This document shows positions 10,380 through 22,629 of a DNA stretch of 64,000 nt, piece after piece. Origin of the DNA: Topomyia yanbarensis (taxonomy: Eukaryota; Arthropoda; Insecta; Diptera; Culicidae); NCBI RefSeq assembly GCF_030247195.1, contig NC_080671.1, positions 87,666,370-87,730,369 on the forward strand, in the 5' to 3' direction. Position numbers and translations under genes: made by a program. Positions within the stretch are counted from its first letter, which is position 1. Every line of letters begins with the position of its first letter. Below the pieces are notes generated by a model. That model did not search any database, had not been told where the DNA came from, and saw only the letters and a list, made by a program, of their open reading frames with translations.

Positions 10380-10993
10380 AAAATCTAAATTTATTCAGTA
10401 GACTTTGTAATTTAGTTATGGAATTTGCGTTACGACTTCGTCCCATCAAAATCCGACACTTAGTAAACGGGCAAAGTTAGCGCCAGATTGGCACTAGCTC
10501 CATAAAACGGAGATAAAATTTGTTATCCTCAGCAAACCCTCAATTAAGCGTGATGTCCCGCAAGAAAAGAAGCTCTTTTTAAGCTGATAAAAACTAATGA
10601 AATCGAAACATTGGGTTTGATTTAGTAGACCAATACTATGCTCTATTTTTCCTTAGTGGAGAACAATTTTGTTAAAAACTATTTTTTCTCCATTAAGGAG
10701 AATTTTTTTTAAAACCATCTTTGCGTGTGAAGAGCACAAAATCTATTACTAAATTAGTTATGGAATTTGCGTTTCGACTTCGGATTCCGGCCTTAGCTTT
10801 ATCCGTTAACTAAGTTAGTGTCGGATTCTAATGAGACAAAGTCGAAATGCTAAATCCATAACTAATTTAGTTATAGGTTGTGTGCTCTTCATACGTAAAG
10901 ACGGTTTTAAACAATTTTCTTCTTAATGTAGAAAAAGTTTTTGCCAAAATTGTTCTCCACTAAGGTATTAGTGGAGAAAAAAATATGGCATAG
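10380..10993. repeat. Hairpin MITE with a partial copy beside it
   Basis: The clear element is 10636-10993 (358 bp): terminal repeat CTATGC(T/C).TATTTTT, both sides bordered by ATA. Its arms contain TTAGTGGAGAA, TCTCCATTAAGGAG, ATTAGTTATGGAATTTGCG and CGACTTCG in mirrored order, so it folds on itself. The stretch 10395-10590 shares TTAGTTATGGAATTTGCG and TAGCGCCAGATTGGC with a related copy at 30055-30415 and seems to be a partial or older copy. No coding content. Confidence 0.65.
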
Positions 10994-11085
10994 ATACTTT
11001 GTAATTTGTTCCCCCAAAAATACAACTCAAATTTGGACCTTGAAGGCCTTAGGTTTTTTCTTCTAAAAGCTTTAGAACGGATCAA

Positions 11086-11400
11086 ATGAAAAAAATGGGA
11101 TTAGTTGCGTATCCACTGCACAAAATTCAACACGTATGTCAGTGCAGGAAATCCTCGATCACTTTGCTTCACGATGTTATTTACACCATTGAAAAAATGT
11201 TTTCGCCCACGCAATCTAGCTTGAGTGACATGAAGGGTGCTTTTGACAATGTGTCCTTCCAGTCTATTGCGGAAGTGACGCATGGTCATGGAGTATCTGC
11301 ATGTTTCTCGGGTTGGATAAACGCAATGCTTAGCAACCGCATTCTTTACTCGCCACTGAGACAGGCAGAGATAAGCAAATTGAGTATTTGGCATAATTGA
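11086..11400 (+). pseudogene. Non-LTR reverse transcriptase fragment
   Basis: About 104 codons ending at a stop. The block DMKGAFDNVSFQSIAE is a decayed form of the reverse-transcriptase palm motif F-x-D-I-x-x-AFD. The downstream ACFSGWINAMLSNRILYSPLRQAE matches the region between the two catalytic blocks of mosquito non-LTR elements. The YADD/FADD block is not present, and nothing of the element continues on either side. Clade not determined. Confidence 0.65.
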
Positions 11401-14138
11401 GCTTAGATTGAAATGAATCCATAGGAGATCACCTGAATTTTTTGTGCATCATGACGAGAAGTAATAGAATTTTAATGAACTGTGCAATTACGCTTTAAAA
11501 ATCAGATACATAGAAACAGTCTCAAACTCTCATTTTCCACGTTCACATAGAAAAGGGGTGACTATATCTAAAAATACAATAAATAAACTCCCCCATTTTC
11601 GTAATCAGAATGCACCATCAAAAGTCACACTCATTCGAATAGCGCATCCATTCACGACACCACACCGTTGTACTGTGCACACCTCCACACATTCGTCCCA
11701 TTACAAGCACGTGCAAATATTTTTGCGAAAATAAAACCAGCGCAGCGGGCGATTGTCGGTCCCTATTCTCCCCACTTGCCAAACAGCACGAAGCCCCCCA
11801 CACCTATCAAGCCACGACAAACAGCAGGAAAACTTTTCATCTACAAATGGAAATCCCTTCACCGAACGCACACACACACGACACGACCCACCCCGGTCGT
11901 CGATTGGCGGTCGTTTCAGCCCTGAGAAAACGGGAGACTTTCCCGTCCACAAATAAATACGTCAATTTTAATTTATCACACTTTCCGTTTCGTTTCGTTC
12001 CCTGTCTGACGGAATGAAGAATTGCGACAAAGTTTGGCGAAGAAAAACCTACCGAGGAAGACGACGCGACCGGTGGAATGTCAAAGGATCGTTCTCCATC
12101 ATGGCAAATTTGCCATCTAATGAATGATTCGAACCGAATTGAAGAGAATATATATTTTGCTGCTAGTTGTTGGCATTGAGGCATGTATGAATCCTACGGT
12201 ACCATCAATGGACTCGGTCCGAGCTACCCTTAATGGTTGAATGGTTGAGAGGGAGAGTGGAAAATTGACGAAATTCATTGCAAAGAATTAGGCAACGGCC
12301 TGAAGGCGGTACGTCAAAGGATTCTTTCCTTTTCCGGAGGCATCGAGGGACTTCGAGTGGTTTTAACAAAGAAAAGAAAAACGACCGAATGAATGGAAAG
12401 GTTCTGTTTGTGACAAAAAGGCATCGGCTTTTAATGTAATTATGTGGCAGGAAAATTCAATCACTGGGTAAATATGTTAAAGGCGTAGAATAAATTGTGA
12501 TGTTTTTTTTCCTGATATGTGATTAAAAGATCATTCACTTAAAAAATTGTTTTATTAGCAAGTCAAGGATTTACGTCTCAATTACGTCTCATCAGTATAC
12601 ATATGGCAGAACCAACGTAGTCGCCAGGTTAAGAGTGAAGTCCCAGAAAAACATATGTTCTGTTTGCTGATGTGCTAATACTGGCATCGAAACATGGCCC
12701 GGCTGGCCAGCCAAATTCCGATAAAATAATTTTTAATTTTATTTTAAAAATTCTGTCAATATTTATGGAATCCTGCGAGTCTCTATGGTGAACACAGCAA
12801 TTCCGCAACACTATCAATCGAATCACCCCCAACATTATCTCTCTCGAAAAGAGGATCAGTAATCCATTCATGTTCCGTGCCCGGAATTAAGGTGGAATTT
12901 ACAAGTTTATTCAGTGTTGTTGTGCTGTTTTGCTCGTCTTCCCGATATTTATCTTTGTTCGCAGTTCGGAAAGTGCACCGCCATCCAGTCAGTGTAATTT
13001 TAAGCATATAATGCGGCACGCATTCATTGGCGTGCGGAGAAACGGTCGGTGGTTCTGCTGATACCATCTACTTTGGTTTCGGGAGTTTTGCCTGGATCAT
13101 TTCATTACGTGACTCTTGGTTAGCACGTAATTGTAAATCGGCAAAAAGCAAGAGTCGAGTCGAAAAGTTGGGGATTTTCCGACCGGGATTAGTCCCTATT
13201 AGAGGTAAATGGGATTAATACGTTTTTGGTCTGATCTACTCTAATGCTAGGAAAGTGTATGAACTGATTCCCTACCTTTTCGACCGGAGGGGTGGTTAAT
13301 ATAAATCGAGGACTAATCCGAAATGGAGATTTCGTCTGTCATTAGATAAATTGAAGCTTAGTAGGAAAATTTGCATACAACGTTTAAAATAAGACTACTT
13401 ATTCAAGTTGTAAGTTATCGAAAAATATGCACATATTTAGTCATCATTCTCCAATCATAAATCATAACCGTACCCTCCATCCGAACACCAAATTACACTT
13501 TCATTAACCATCGAACTGACATCTAATAAAGCACCGTTCAATACCGCACCGATCTCTCGGCCCGTCCAAGCAGCTGCCCTAATGAACTGTAAACTTCTTG
13601 TCGGATGATGATTCCTGCTTCGATTTTCACAACTCAATTTAAATCCTTCCGGCAGGCACCGGCGAAACGGTTCAGTTTGTTACAACCCTTTCGAGCAGAA
13701 ATGAACAAAAGCCCCGATTCAACGGGCTGCTGTACAAAAGGAGCCATAATTGCTGCCGTTTTGACTGCGCACAACCAGCTAAACCAGGGGCCCGGGTTTG
13801 GTTCACGTATCCTTCAATTAGAACTTGCAAGCCGGAAATTAGGTATAACAACTTGCACAACTGTACACTTTCGAGTGCACCCTTACGAGCGCGTGAAGCA
13901 CTTCGCAATGCAGCCACATTACGGTCGGTTTTGCTGCGGGGGAGGAAGGGATTGAGTTTTGGAAGACGGCTGTAATGCAGCTGATGCCGATTATATCGTT
14001 ACGTTGAATTGGCGATCACGAATACGCAATTTTATCATTGACACTTTGTTTTTCAACAGTTTTCATTTAGAAAATTTTGGTTGGATTTAGCCTTCACCTT
14101 TTATTGTTAAAATAAACATAATTTCTTTTTTTATCACA
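11401..14138. other. No gene seen
   Basis: Mixed-composition intergenic or intronic DNA. Open frames up to about 115 codons on both strands overlap each other, show no domain and lack splice or repeat support. This stretch has fewer recognisable repeats than its neighbours, so it may contain unique sequence. Confidence 0.5.
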
Positions 14139-14140
14139 TA

Positions 14141-15387
14141 TCAGGTGTTCAATAAAAAATGAAAATGATTTCAATACCTTTCTGTAATTAAAGTAAAGAT
14201 CGCAAATTTTTTCTCTCCAAGAGAATTGCTCCCTGGATTCCCTAGAAATGGGTGGTATGTTTCTTTTCGCGCAGGTGTTGTCAGTTGAAACGAAGATGGC
14301 GTCGAAACAGCAAGCACTCCGCGAGCGTGTTGTACGGTTTTACGAAAGGCATGGTCATCGTGGAAAAAAGTTTACTGTAGACCGCTTTCGAGACAAAAAC
14401 CATGAGTACAGTTTACCGGACCCTGGCATCCCTGAGCGAGGAGCGGAAGACCGGCAGCGGCCATCTGGCGAAGACAATGACGAAGAAGAAGAAGGAAGCG
14501 TTGAAAAGGCTGTTCGACAACAAGGACGGAACGAGTTTGCGTGACGCAGGCCGAAAATATCATTGCTCCCATTCCTTGATTCACCGAACACTCAAGATGG
14601 AGGACATCATCTGTCGGAAGAAGACTCGTTTCCCCGAGTAATCGGACGAGCAGATAGCGATCGTGAAATCGCAGTCCCGGTGTATGACGAAGAAATACTG
14701 CGGGACGTCGTTCATGCTGGACTACGAAAGTTACTTTCCGCTCTCGAAAACCCACATTCCAAGAAATGACAGCTACTATTCCAGAGACAGGTCGGCCAGA
14801 CCAACCCCCCTCCCCTCTCCCTAGGTACAATATAAGTTTAAGCCTAAATTTGAAACAAAAAGTTATGCTGTTCATCACCATATCGGACATAGGGATTTCA
14901 AAGCCATGGTTCAAGCCGAGCGGTCTGGCCATCAATGAACAAGTGTACCAGGAGCAGTGTCTTGAGAAAATTCTTCTGCTATTCTTAAAGGAGTATCATG
15001 TGGATGGGAAGTATGTCTTCTGGCCGGAGACGTTGGAAGTATTTTGAGCAGAAAAGGATACCGTACGTGCCGAACGAAAGGAACCGAACCAACTTGCCCC
15101 AGTGCCATCCCATTGAGGGTTTTTTTCGGCTCTCTCAGTGCCCTAGTGTACAAAAATAATTGGCGGGCCAAGGATACGAAGCAGTTGACCACCAGGATCC
15201 GGAATCGCATCCGGAAGATGGACGTCAGTGCCCTCCAGCGCTCTTGTGAAAGCATCGCGACTAAGTTGCGTCGTACGGCTGACCATGGCCCTTTGACTTT
15301 TTTTTGAAGAATAAGCATTATGTTTTTAATAAAAAATACTGAATCCGTTGAAAAAATTCTCATTATTTATTGAACACCCGTTGCAAG
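14141..15387 (+). mobile_element. DD37E mariner-like element, copy 2
   Basis: Starts with TCAGGTGTTCAATAAAAAAT and ends with the inverse ATTTATTGAACACCCG (to about 15380). TA occurs at 14139-14140 and 15388-15389, but the right end is some bases longer than the left. It is in opposite orientation to the copy at 9056-10347, from which it differs by substitutions and small deletions. The transposase inside is dead. Confidence 0.85.
14295..15170 (+). pseudogene. DD37E transposase, broken (copy 2)
   Basis: Starts MASKQQALRERVVRFYERHG, the first helix-turn-helix region, then shifts frame into MSTVYRTLASLSEERK and KKKKEALKRLFDNKDG (14402-14640). The first catalytic Asp is replaced by Tyr: SFMLDYESYF, codon TAC near 14720. 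The second Asp is lost through a 27-bp in-frame deletion near 15029; FWP is followed directly by ETLE, so DKTSSHYAK of copy 1 is absent. The catalytic Glu survives (LPQCHPIEGFF near 15113). At least three frame breaks also occur. Confidence 0.85.
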
Positions 15388-15499
15388 TATACCCAGTGGA
15401 CCGTCGAAAAACTGACTTTTTTCGGAACCCAACTTAATCGAACAGTTATTAGCTCCATAATCCACAAAATATGAGAATTGAAATCTTCGCTATATCACA

Positions 15500-16240
15500 A
15501 AGTTGCAAGCTTAGGTCGTATACTAAGGTAAATCTCTCGCTGAAATGTCACATGAGATTTTTAGTTTTCCTGGAAGCGCTGTAAACGTCGATCAATCTCA
15601 AATTTCTAAGATTTTGCTTCGGTTTTGTGTTAGAGTTTCCTCGAGCTGGTATATTTGGCAGCCTTTAATGAGAAAAATATAAACCTTTGCAAGGAATAGC
15701 ATTAAAGTCGCAATATTTATGAGCAAGGAAAGTATACCGATTTGTCGTGATGAATGGCATAGCTTTTTTGTTATTTGTGCAAAAGAATCCTTATAGCGTC
15801 GTTCACGAGAACACTTAAGGTTAATCGGGCGCTATTTGTATCGGGACTCTTCTCACAGTAAGCGCACTTTTCAGCGCAATAGCCCATTTTCTTACATTTA
15901 GTGCAAGGCTGCAACGCATGATGCGCGGTATAAAGAACCCAATAGCATCACGATCCTTGTCGAATAATACGTAATTAAACGCCACGCAATTTCGTCAATG
16001 GACATCCGACACAACACTTGTCTCGTCCACCATTTGTTTGTGAAAGGACAGACCATTTTTTTGCATTTCAGTGCGTTTGCCATTAAAATTTTCACCCACT
16101 GGAGCGAAGGATCCACGAAACACTGCGTGCGTCATTAGATTCTTGCCAGACAAGATCAAATGGGTGAATACACCGTCGATTTTATCTTTATGAGTGAATA
16201 TGTTGATGTGGCGGTCCTTCATAAGACGCTTGCGCCATTA
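15500..16240 (-). repeat. Unidentified repeat with coding trace, copy 1
   Basis: Shares order and many words with 24640-25300, for example TTTGCTTCGG.TTTGTGT followed by AGCTG.TATATT.GGC. On the minus strand 16222-15995 reads MKDRHINIFTHKDKIDGVFT and later FRGSFAPVGENFNGKRTE; similar fragments (KIDGVVTV, FEWQSHRTG) appear in the other copy with stops. This suggests a decayed protein of an unknown transposable element. I do not recognise the domain. A second frame (16116-15898) overlaps and is probably a frameshifted continuation. Confidence 0.4.
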
Positions 16241-16260
16241 ACGTAATTTTCTTGCTCCGA

Positions 16261-17466
16261 CCGAGTTAAATTTTTATGGTTTTGAAAGGGAAGTCAGAAT
16301 CTTTGATGAAGAATCTTCTTCGATATCCATTCTACTATTAGCAGGGTTTTTAGAAGAGTTTATTTGTGTGTGGGAATGGAGCACGGTGTAAAGTGATAGT
16401 TTTGAGAATACGAAGGAAGAGACATAATTTACAAGAAATAGGATGAATTGAATAATAAGCCAGAGGGTTGTAAAGTAAAAATGTAAAAATTCATTTGATT
16501 TCCTTCGAAGTATGTGTTGAAACCTTTATTGGCAAGAGCTCATAAAAGCATGTTTGTTTCACCTGCGTGTGCAAAAAGGTGAGTAATGTCTGGGATATAA
16601 AGGGAACACCGTGACGGCCTTTGGACTGGTAATTCAAATCTAAAGACATGCACCGTAATCAACAATGCATCAATCAATTTCAAGCTCTTAAAGATTGTCT
16701 CTCCTCAATATACTGGTTTTCATAAACAGTAGTGTGTCAATGCTTGGTCATCCTAAATTTTCAAACAGAACACACCTCAAACGTTTTTGCACCCCGAAAA
16801 TATTCCCCATGCAAAACAAGAGCTTAATCGGATATGACAAATGGGTCGCGTAAAACGATCAAAGTTCAATAAATAACAAACACCTTGAAATTTTAAAAAT
16901 AGAATTCATATTTTTGATGTAAAGTATCTTAGAAAGTCACGACACGTCGAGATCTAGTGTGATCTCAAAAAAAAAACTTTTTTTTTAAATTTTGCCTTAC
17001 TGTATTTTATATCTATTATTTATTTCATTTGATAAAGCAAATAAAAGTTTTTTTTTCCAAACTCACGCCTCAACTCAACCCAAAAAATATCCTCAATATT
17101 ATATAGGCAACCTTCAAACAAAAATGTTCTCTAGATGACACTAGATCTTGACGTTGACATTCTAAGACACTTAACATCAAAAATCAATTCGATTTTTGAA
17201 ATTTCATAGGATACCTCCATTGATGTTTTTCACAGGCGCGAATTATTGAATTTGAACCGTTCAGCGCGACTCTTTAATGATGTCCGATGTGCTAAAGATT
17301 TTGAGTTTGTTATAATATTCGATGGCACTCTTTCCCCATAAACCTTAATATATAGTCTTCTGAATAGATGATCCATCTGTCGCCTTCAAACACGTAGCGT
17401 CAACTGATTTCATGAATATTCATCGCTATTGAAAGATTTTTCGAAAATTCGTTCCCGCATTTTTTA
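16261..17466. other. No gene seen
   Basis: AT-rich sequence with many stops on all frames. No terminal repeat or domain found. Confidence 0.5.
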
Positions 17467-17474
17467 TAAAATTC

Positions 17475-17855
17475 TAGACTTCCCAAATGAACATCGTACA
17501 CAATGTTCGTTTTGATTCTGTGCTCATATTAAATCCACACTTCGTGTACAAACTCAAACACGCTATTTCGAACCTAAACACGTGCACATGTTCGCCTGCT
17601 CAACCGAACCATATGTACGTACACGGTGTGCGTACACATAGGTTCGTGGCACGAGTTTTCTCTTTCTCATTCTCATCATCACTAGCGTTGACTCTGTTTG
17701 CCTTGTGCGAATCGTTCTCGTGGATGTACACGAATGTTTGAACTAGAGCTTGTACATCGTTCGTTTGGGTTCGAGGCGAAGCATGTTTGAAGTTGAGCCA
17801 TGTGCACGAAATTTTGTACACATGTACAAACTTGTCGATGTTCTTGGGAAGTCTG
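17475..17855. mobile_element. hAT-type MITE
   Basis: A 381-bp element with ends TAGACTTCCCAA and (inverted) CAGACTTCCCAA, both continuing to GAACATCG. It is flanked by a perfect 8-bp direct repeat TAAAATTC (17467-17474 and 17856-17863), the signature of hAT insertion. Its inside is rich in GTACA and GTTCG words in both orientations. No transposase. Confidence 0.8.
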
Positions 17856-18218
17856 TAAAATTCACGCAGACTTCGAAAAATTGATTGGTCGCAAGGGGCG
17901 CAAAAAAGAGACTCCGCCAAGAGTGCTAGAAAACCACGCTATGGCCCTGGGTGTACCTCAATTTAACATATTTTGATTCAACGTAAATTTCACCTCTATT
18001 TATCAAGCATGTCCGACGCTTACTGCATTAGCAAATTTTCGTCAAGTTTTGAGTAGTATTTCTGTTACTTAAAATTAAATTTAACGATTGATTTGTTGTC
18101 ACCAAAAAATCGAAACATCATTATGCATTAACACCAGCCGAAAGCGCACACAGACTACGGTCCGAAACTGCTCCCTTGATATTAGGTTCTTTACGGACAC
18201 AGTAAACCTTACTTTTAT

Positions 18219-18338
18219 TGACAGTTCACTTGTACTGTTTACATGGACTTAGAAAAATTTTGTGGGCGACTAGATTCGCTCGAAGCAATTCGCAAAGAAT
18301 TTTTCTAAGTCCACATGAACAGTATAAGCGAAATGTCA
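18219..18338. repeat. Short hairpin (MITE-like)
   Basis: Arms of about 42 bp (18219-18261 and 18296-18338) are inverted copies: the left has TACTGTTTACATGGACTTAG and the right its imperfect reverse complement CTAAGTCCACATGAACAGTA. The loop is about 34 bp. No target duplication was found. Confidence 0.6.
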
Positions 18339-18669
18339 AAAATGAACACTTGAGTTCATTTGTGACGTCAGTGTAAAGTATTCAATACAACCGAGAGCTA
18401 TACGAATCGTTTCTTCCTAATTTCACATATGAAGAATGTTTTACGAGATATGATTTAAGCCACCCTGTAAAATTTGACGGACGTTCACGGCTCAATCTTT
18501 GCTAGAAGAAGAGAGTGGTCTAAACAATCGCTTGCAGTTTTGAGATCAATGCATAGGTGGCTTCAGCCGGATGGTAAGTCCTTGGTGATTCTAACAGTCT
18601 ACTTTCTACTTCTGTCCAAGTCAGACGTACATTTGCACCAAGTGAACAACAATTAGCAATCTCGATATA

Positions 18670-19545
18670 ATGTGCATTGTCTCGAGAACAAAGGAAAAAA
18701 TTAATTTATTCTTGCCATCATGAGTTAAGTTGACGAAAAAACTCTGCTCCGACTCAACACAGCGTTCGTTGACTTTAAATTCTGTTCAATAAGATTGAGT
18801 TTTCGTGAAGTGGAAAAACTGCTGAAGGTGAAGATGCAGCTTAGGCTTAAGCAGGTTATGTATCTTCAGTATCATCATCTTCACAATGTAGTACTCGTAT
18901 CATTCAAGATGTTAGCTCAAGCCGAACGTTTCGTTTTGCAGAACAACTTGAAGGCTGAAAGTGATAAAGTTGGAATTAAGATTCTCGTGTATATAGAAAA
19001 AGACTACGTAGATGTAAAGCTACATGACTTATCAACACGTACCCCTCCTGATCTAATTGCAAAATACATGTCGCAATACGGAGAAGTAGAATCCGTTACA
19101 CCTGATACGTGACGAAATGTCGTCTCAGGTACACCTAACGGTGTTATTGTGGTGAGGATGCGGATCGAAAGACCTATCCCCTCCCACTTGACCATAAAAC
19201 TCAAAACCCACGAAGCTACTATTAACCAAACTACGTTATGCACCCATGAAATGCAAACTCCTACGTGCGAGTATTGTAATCAGACAGTGCAACACGGACA
19301 ACCTTGCGCGGAAGATACAGAGGAGAATGCGTCTCTACCGATTGCCAACGCATCCACGGCAAACCAACCCAAAAAAGAGTTTTCAATACCAATACCTGAA
19401 CCACAAACGGTTGCCAAATTTGTGGCAGCTTGACAAAGCAGCATACAGCACCCCAAAAACCACTGAAAGCAACATCGATGTAGAAGATAATAACAATGAC
19501 GACGGATATACATTGGTCACCCGTAAGTGTAAGAAGTCTTGATGT
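18670..19545 (+). pseudogene. Gag-like ORF1 of a non-LTR retrotransposon
   Basis: Broken frames encode a protein typical of mosquito non-LTR ORF1: SFREVEKLLKVKMQLRLKQV, HNVVLVSFKMLAQAERFVLQ and PDLIAKYMSQYGEVESVT (18795-19112), then after a shift IERPIPSHLTIKLKT and a Cys motif C-x2-C-x7-C near 19265 (CEYCNQTVQHGQPC). The Gag part would coat the element RNA. A frame break follows 19112, and another near 19435 moves the tail to the next frame, ending at a stop near 19540. No ORF2 follows; a long inverted repeat starts about 45 bp later. Confidence 0.7.
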
Positions 19546-19588
19546 GAAGAACAGGAGAGAATTAAGGTACAATTGAGAACGCCTCAAT

Positions 19589-21637
19589 AAGCGGCCATCT
19601 TGGAAAATGAAAAAAAGCAGGTTTCTCTCACACCCTTGGGAAAATCTTCACGAAAATGAATCAATGTATTCGAGGCATTGCACAGTGGTCCCAAAGAGCA
19701 AAAAAGGGGGTTTTTTAGATTGCGTCAAAACGATTGACTTTAGCAATATGGTGTCTTTGAGAAAGTTTCTTGGAGTAGAACTCCCCTTCTTCCTGTCTTA
19801 TCAGATTAATGATTAATCCCCCTAATAGTGAGTTACGAAATTTATTTTCTCCAATAATTCAGATAGACAAATACTTACTTCAGCAAAGTTGTAGAGAAAC
19901 TCGTTACAAACATTTTACCCGAAGACTTCAACTCTCTATCCTTTAAGATTTTTGAGATATGGGACATTATTTGTAAAAGGCCCCTTAAAAACAGTTTTTT
20001 CATCATAAGTTTTCTTCTAGATTTTTTCCATTATATAAATGTTCTAGAACATTGTTTGGACTATTAAACTGCATTACTTTGCCGAAGACGGAAACTTGCT
20101 ATCGCTAGTATGTGTGGAGATAATTATGTTTTTTGATTGAAAATAGCTCTTTTTTCCAATGCCGATAACTTTTAAACGGGCAAAAACGGGCAAACCACTT
20201 TGTAAACAAATTAAAGTGCAAGAAAAGCACAACAAATGCTGGAAAAATCAGATCTCCCCAAGGCGGCCCTCTATGGAAATACTAGAGCCTAAGTTTGTCC
20301 ATACTAGAGCTGTTCCGGCATTAAATACATCACCATATATTACTGTTAGTTTTTTTATTTCGATTATAGAGGTTTTAACCTTAAGGTCATTCGCCTCTTC
20401 GGGTTAGAAAAATCTCTTATGAAAAATTTCTAACCCTATGTGCGGGGTCGGGACTCGAACCCAGGTGCGCTGCGTACAAGGCAATCCATTTACCAACTAC
20501 GCTACACCCATCCCCTACTGTTAGTTCTGAAATAAAGGGTTTAAGTCGTAATAATTATCCTTTCTTACTTTTATAAGCACGTCTTGAGTAAATGCCCAAG
20601 CAACCAAAAGTTGATATAAAGGAACTACATAAGCTTCTCGTTTTAAGTAATTTTGCAATACGTTTCATGTTCTAATAGCGGGTTAAGCAGTTTTATTAAA
20701 GCTTGAGCAGCTCGAAAGTTCGCTTAGAACTTTTTGTGAATTTTAAAGTGTGCTTTTTAAGTATTATCCGAACTTCTGTTTGCTTGGGTCAAAAGTTACA
20801 GTTGTTCAAAAACTCAATGCATACGCCTGACACCGGAAACTGACAATTCCCTTGCGCCTACTTCATAACAATGGCGCAAGTGCAACCAAACGGCGAGTAA
20901 TCAATTGCATTTGATTACGGGATGAGACAAACTTCAGCTCAAATATTTCCATAGAGGGCCGCCTTGGGGAGATCTGATTTTCCCAGCATTTGTTGTGCTT
21001 TTCTTGCACTTTAATTTGTTTACAAAGTGGTTTGCCCGTTTTTGCCCGTTTAAAAGTTATCGGCATTGGAAAAAGAGCTATTTTCAATCAAAAAACGTCA
21101 ATATCTCCACATATACTAGCGATAGCAAGTTTCCGTCTTCGGCAAAGTAATGCAGTTTAATAGTCCAAACAATGTTTTAGAACATTTATATAATGGAAAA
21201 AATCTAGAAGAAAACTTATAATGAAAAAACTGTTTTTAAGGGGCCTTTTACAAATAATGTCCCATATCTCAAAAACCTTAAAAGATAGAGAGTTGAAGTC
21301 CTCGAGTAAAATATTTGTAACGAGTTTCTCTACAACTTTGCTGAAGTAAGTATTTGTCTATCTGAATTATTGGAGAAAATAAATTTCGTAACTCACTATT
21401 AGGGGAATTAATCATTAATCTGATAAGACAGAAAGAAGGGAAGTTCTACTCCAAGAAACTTTCTCAAAGACACCATATTGCTAAAGTCAATCGTTTTGAC
21501 GCAATCTAAAAAACCCCCGTTTTTGCTCTTTGGGACCACTGTGCATTGGTGGTGTATTACTGATTCATTTTCAAGAAAATTTTTCAAACGATGTGAGAAT
21601 TAACTGCTTTTTTTTTCGTTTTCCAAGATGGCCGCTT
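19589..21637. repeat. Long inverted repeat with arms of about 715 bp
   Basis: The left arm (19589-20304) and right arm (20922-21637) are close reverse complements. Examples are GCGGCCATCTTGGAAAA at 19591 against its inverse at 21620-21636, and CTCCCCAAGGCGGCCCTCT near 20255 against its inverse near 20955. The spacer is about 617 bp, 164 bp of which is a later SINE. The arms seem nearly identical by eye. Open frames in the arms are mirror copies of each other and show no domain. It may be a foldback element or an inverted duplication; no target duplication was found. Confidence 0.8.
20352..20515 (-). mobile_element. tRNA-derived SINE
   Basis: On the minus strand the head carries pol III promoter boxes: A box TAGCGTAGTTGG and B box GGTTCGAGTCC, spaced as in a tRNA. 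A body (TAACCCGAAGAGGCGAATGA, AACCTCTATAAT) and an A-rich 3' end follow. An 11-bp direct repeat TACTGTTAGTT flanks it exactly (20341-20351 and 20516-20526). The acceptor stem does not pair, so this is a SINE and not a tRNA gene. It resembles the abundant Aedes tRNA-SINE class (Feilai-like), but the name is not proved. Confidence 0.85.
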
Positions 21638-21759
21638 TTTCAAGCTTTCTCAGTAGAACCTTAAATGATCCCCATGTCGCAGCAGGCGAGCCGCGAAAGA
21701 AGAGGGCTCCGCTCGCAATAAAAAGTTGCGCGCACGAGATCCAACAAATAATCAATAAT

Positions 21760-22620
21760 ATTTGTTTTGCCTTTCTCATAAAGAAAGGATATGCAATCAC
21801 TCTGACAATAGACTTTTTAACCGAGGCCCGGAGGGCCTAGTCTCATATACCATTCGACTCAGTTCGTCGAAATTGACAAATGTCTGTATGTGTGTGTGTT
21901 TTCAAATCTCACTCACTTTTCTCAGAGATGGCTGAACCGAATCGCTCAAACTCAAACGCTTCAAATGAAAGGTATAACGCTCCCATAAGCTGCTGTTGAA
22001 TTTTTTGTCGATCGGACTTCCGGTTCCGGAGTTACGGGTTGAAGAGTGCGGTCACCCAGCAAATTCCCATATAAAATGGTAACACCATGATGACCAAATG
22101 GTGTAATACATATCAAAAAGGGTGCAAAATAACTCGGATTTGCGGGTCTAGATCACTAATGATCATTCTAAGCAGCTTTGACCACATTGGCCACCAATGA
22201 CGGTTCTTGATGCCACCAGGTACTTTCCAATTTCGTAAGTTAATCTCACACCTTTTTCTAAGGGAATTCTTGATCGATTTTTATAAACTTGGTTTCAAAT
22301 GAAAGATACAATACTCCCATGGACTGTTATTGAATTTCATTCGTATCTCACATGTGGTTCCGGAGTTACAGGTTTACAGGTTGTTTTTTGCGACCACATA
22401 GGAATTTCCCATATAAACCGGTACAATCGTAATACTTCAAAGGTTAAAAATCCATTTCTATTTGCAAGTCTAGATAACATCATTTCTATTTACAAGACTA
22501 GATCACTGGTGGCCAATCAAAGATTTTTTAAATATAATGTCCACTATCGACAGTTCCGGAATTTTCGGGTTCTGGACGTATTCCAGAATTAGTCACATCG
22601 ATTACTTGGTGATGACTGAA
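21760..22620. repeat. Dispersed repeat with two internal related units
   Basis: Two diverged copies of a unit of about 360 bp (about 21900-22250 and 22250-22610) each carry TCAAATGAAAG.TA.AA.. CTCCCAT, then GTTCCGGAGTTAC, then TTCCCATATAAA. The left border has GGCCCGGAGGGCC (21825-21837) and CATATACCATTCGACTCAG. From general knowledge this motif set is very common in Aedes genomes. Non-coding. Confidence 0.5.
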
Positions 22621-22629
22621 CCGCTTTTC

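Noticed and set aside
13455..13955. Overlapping open frames of 60-116 codons on both strands
   Set aside because: No domain, no splice or codon support, and similar frames are expected by chance at this composition.
20435..20515. Possible tRNA gene on the minus strand
   Set aside because: A and B boxes are good, but the acceptor stem does not pair and a SINE body with an 11-bp target duplication follows.
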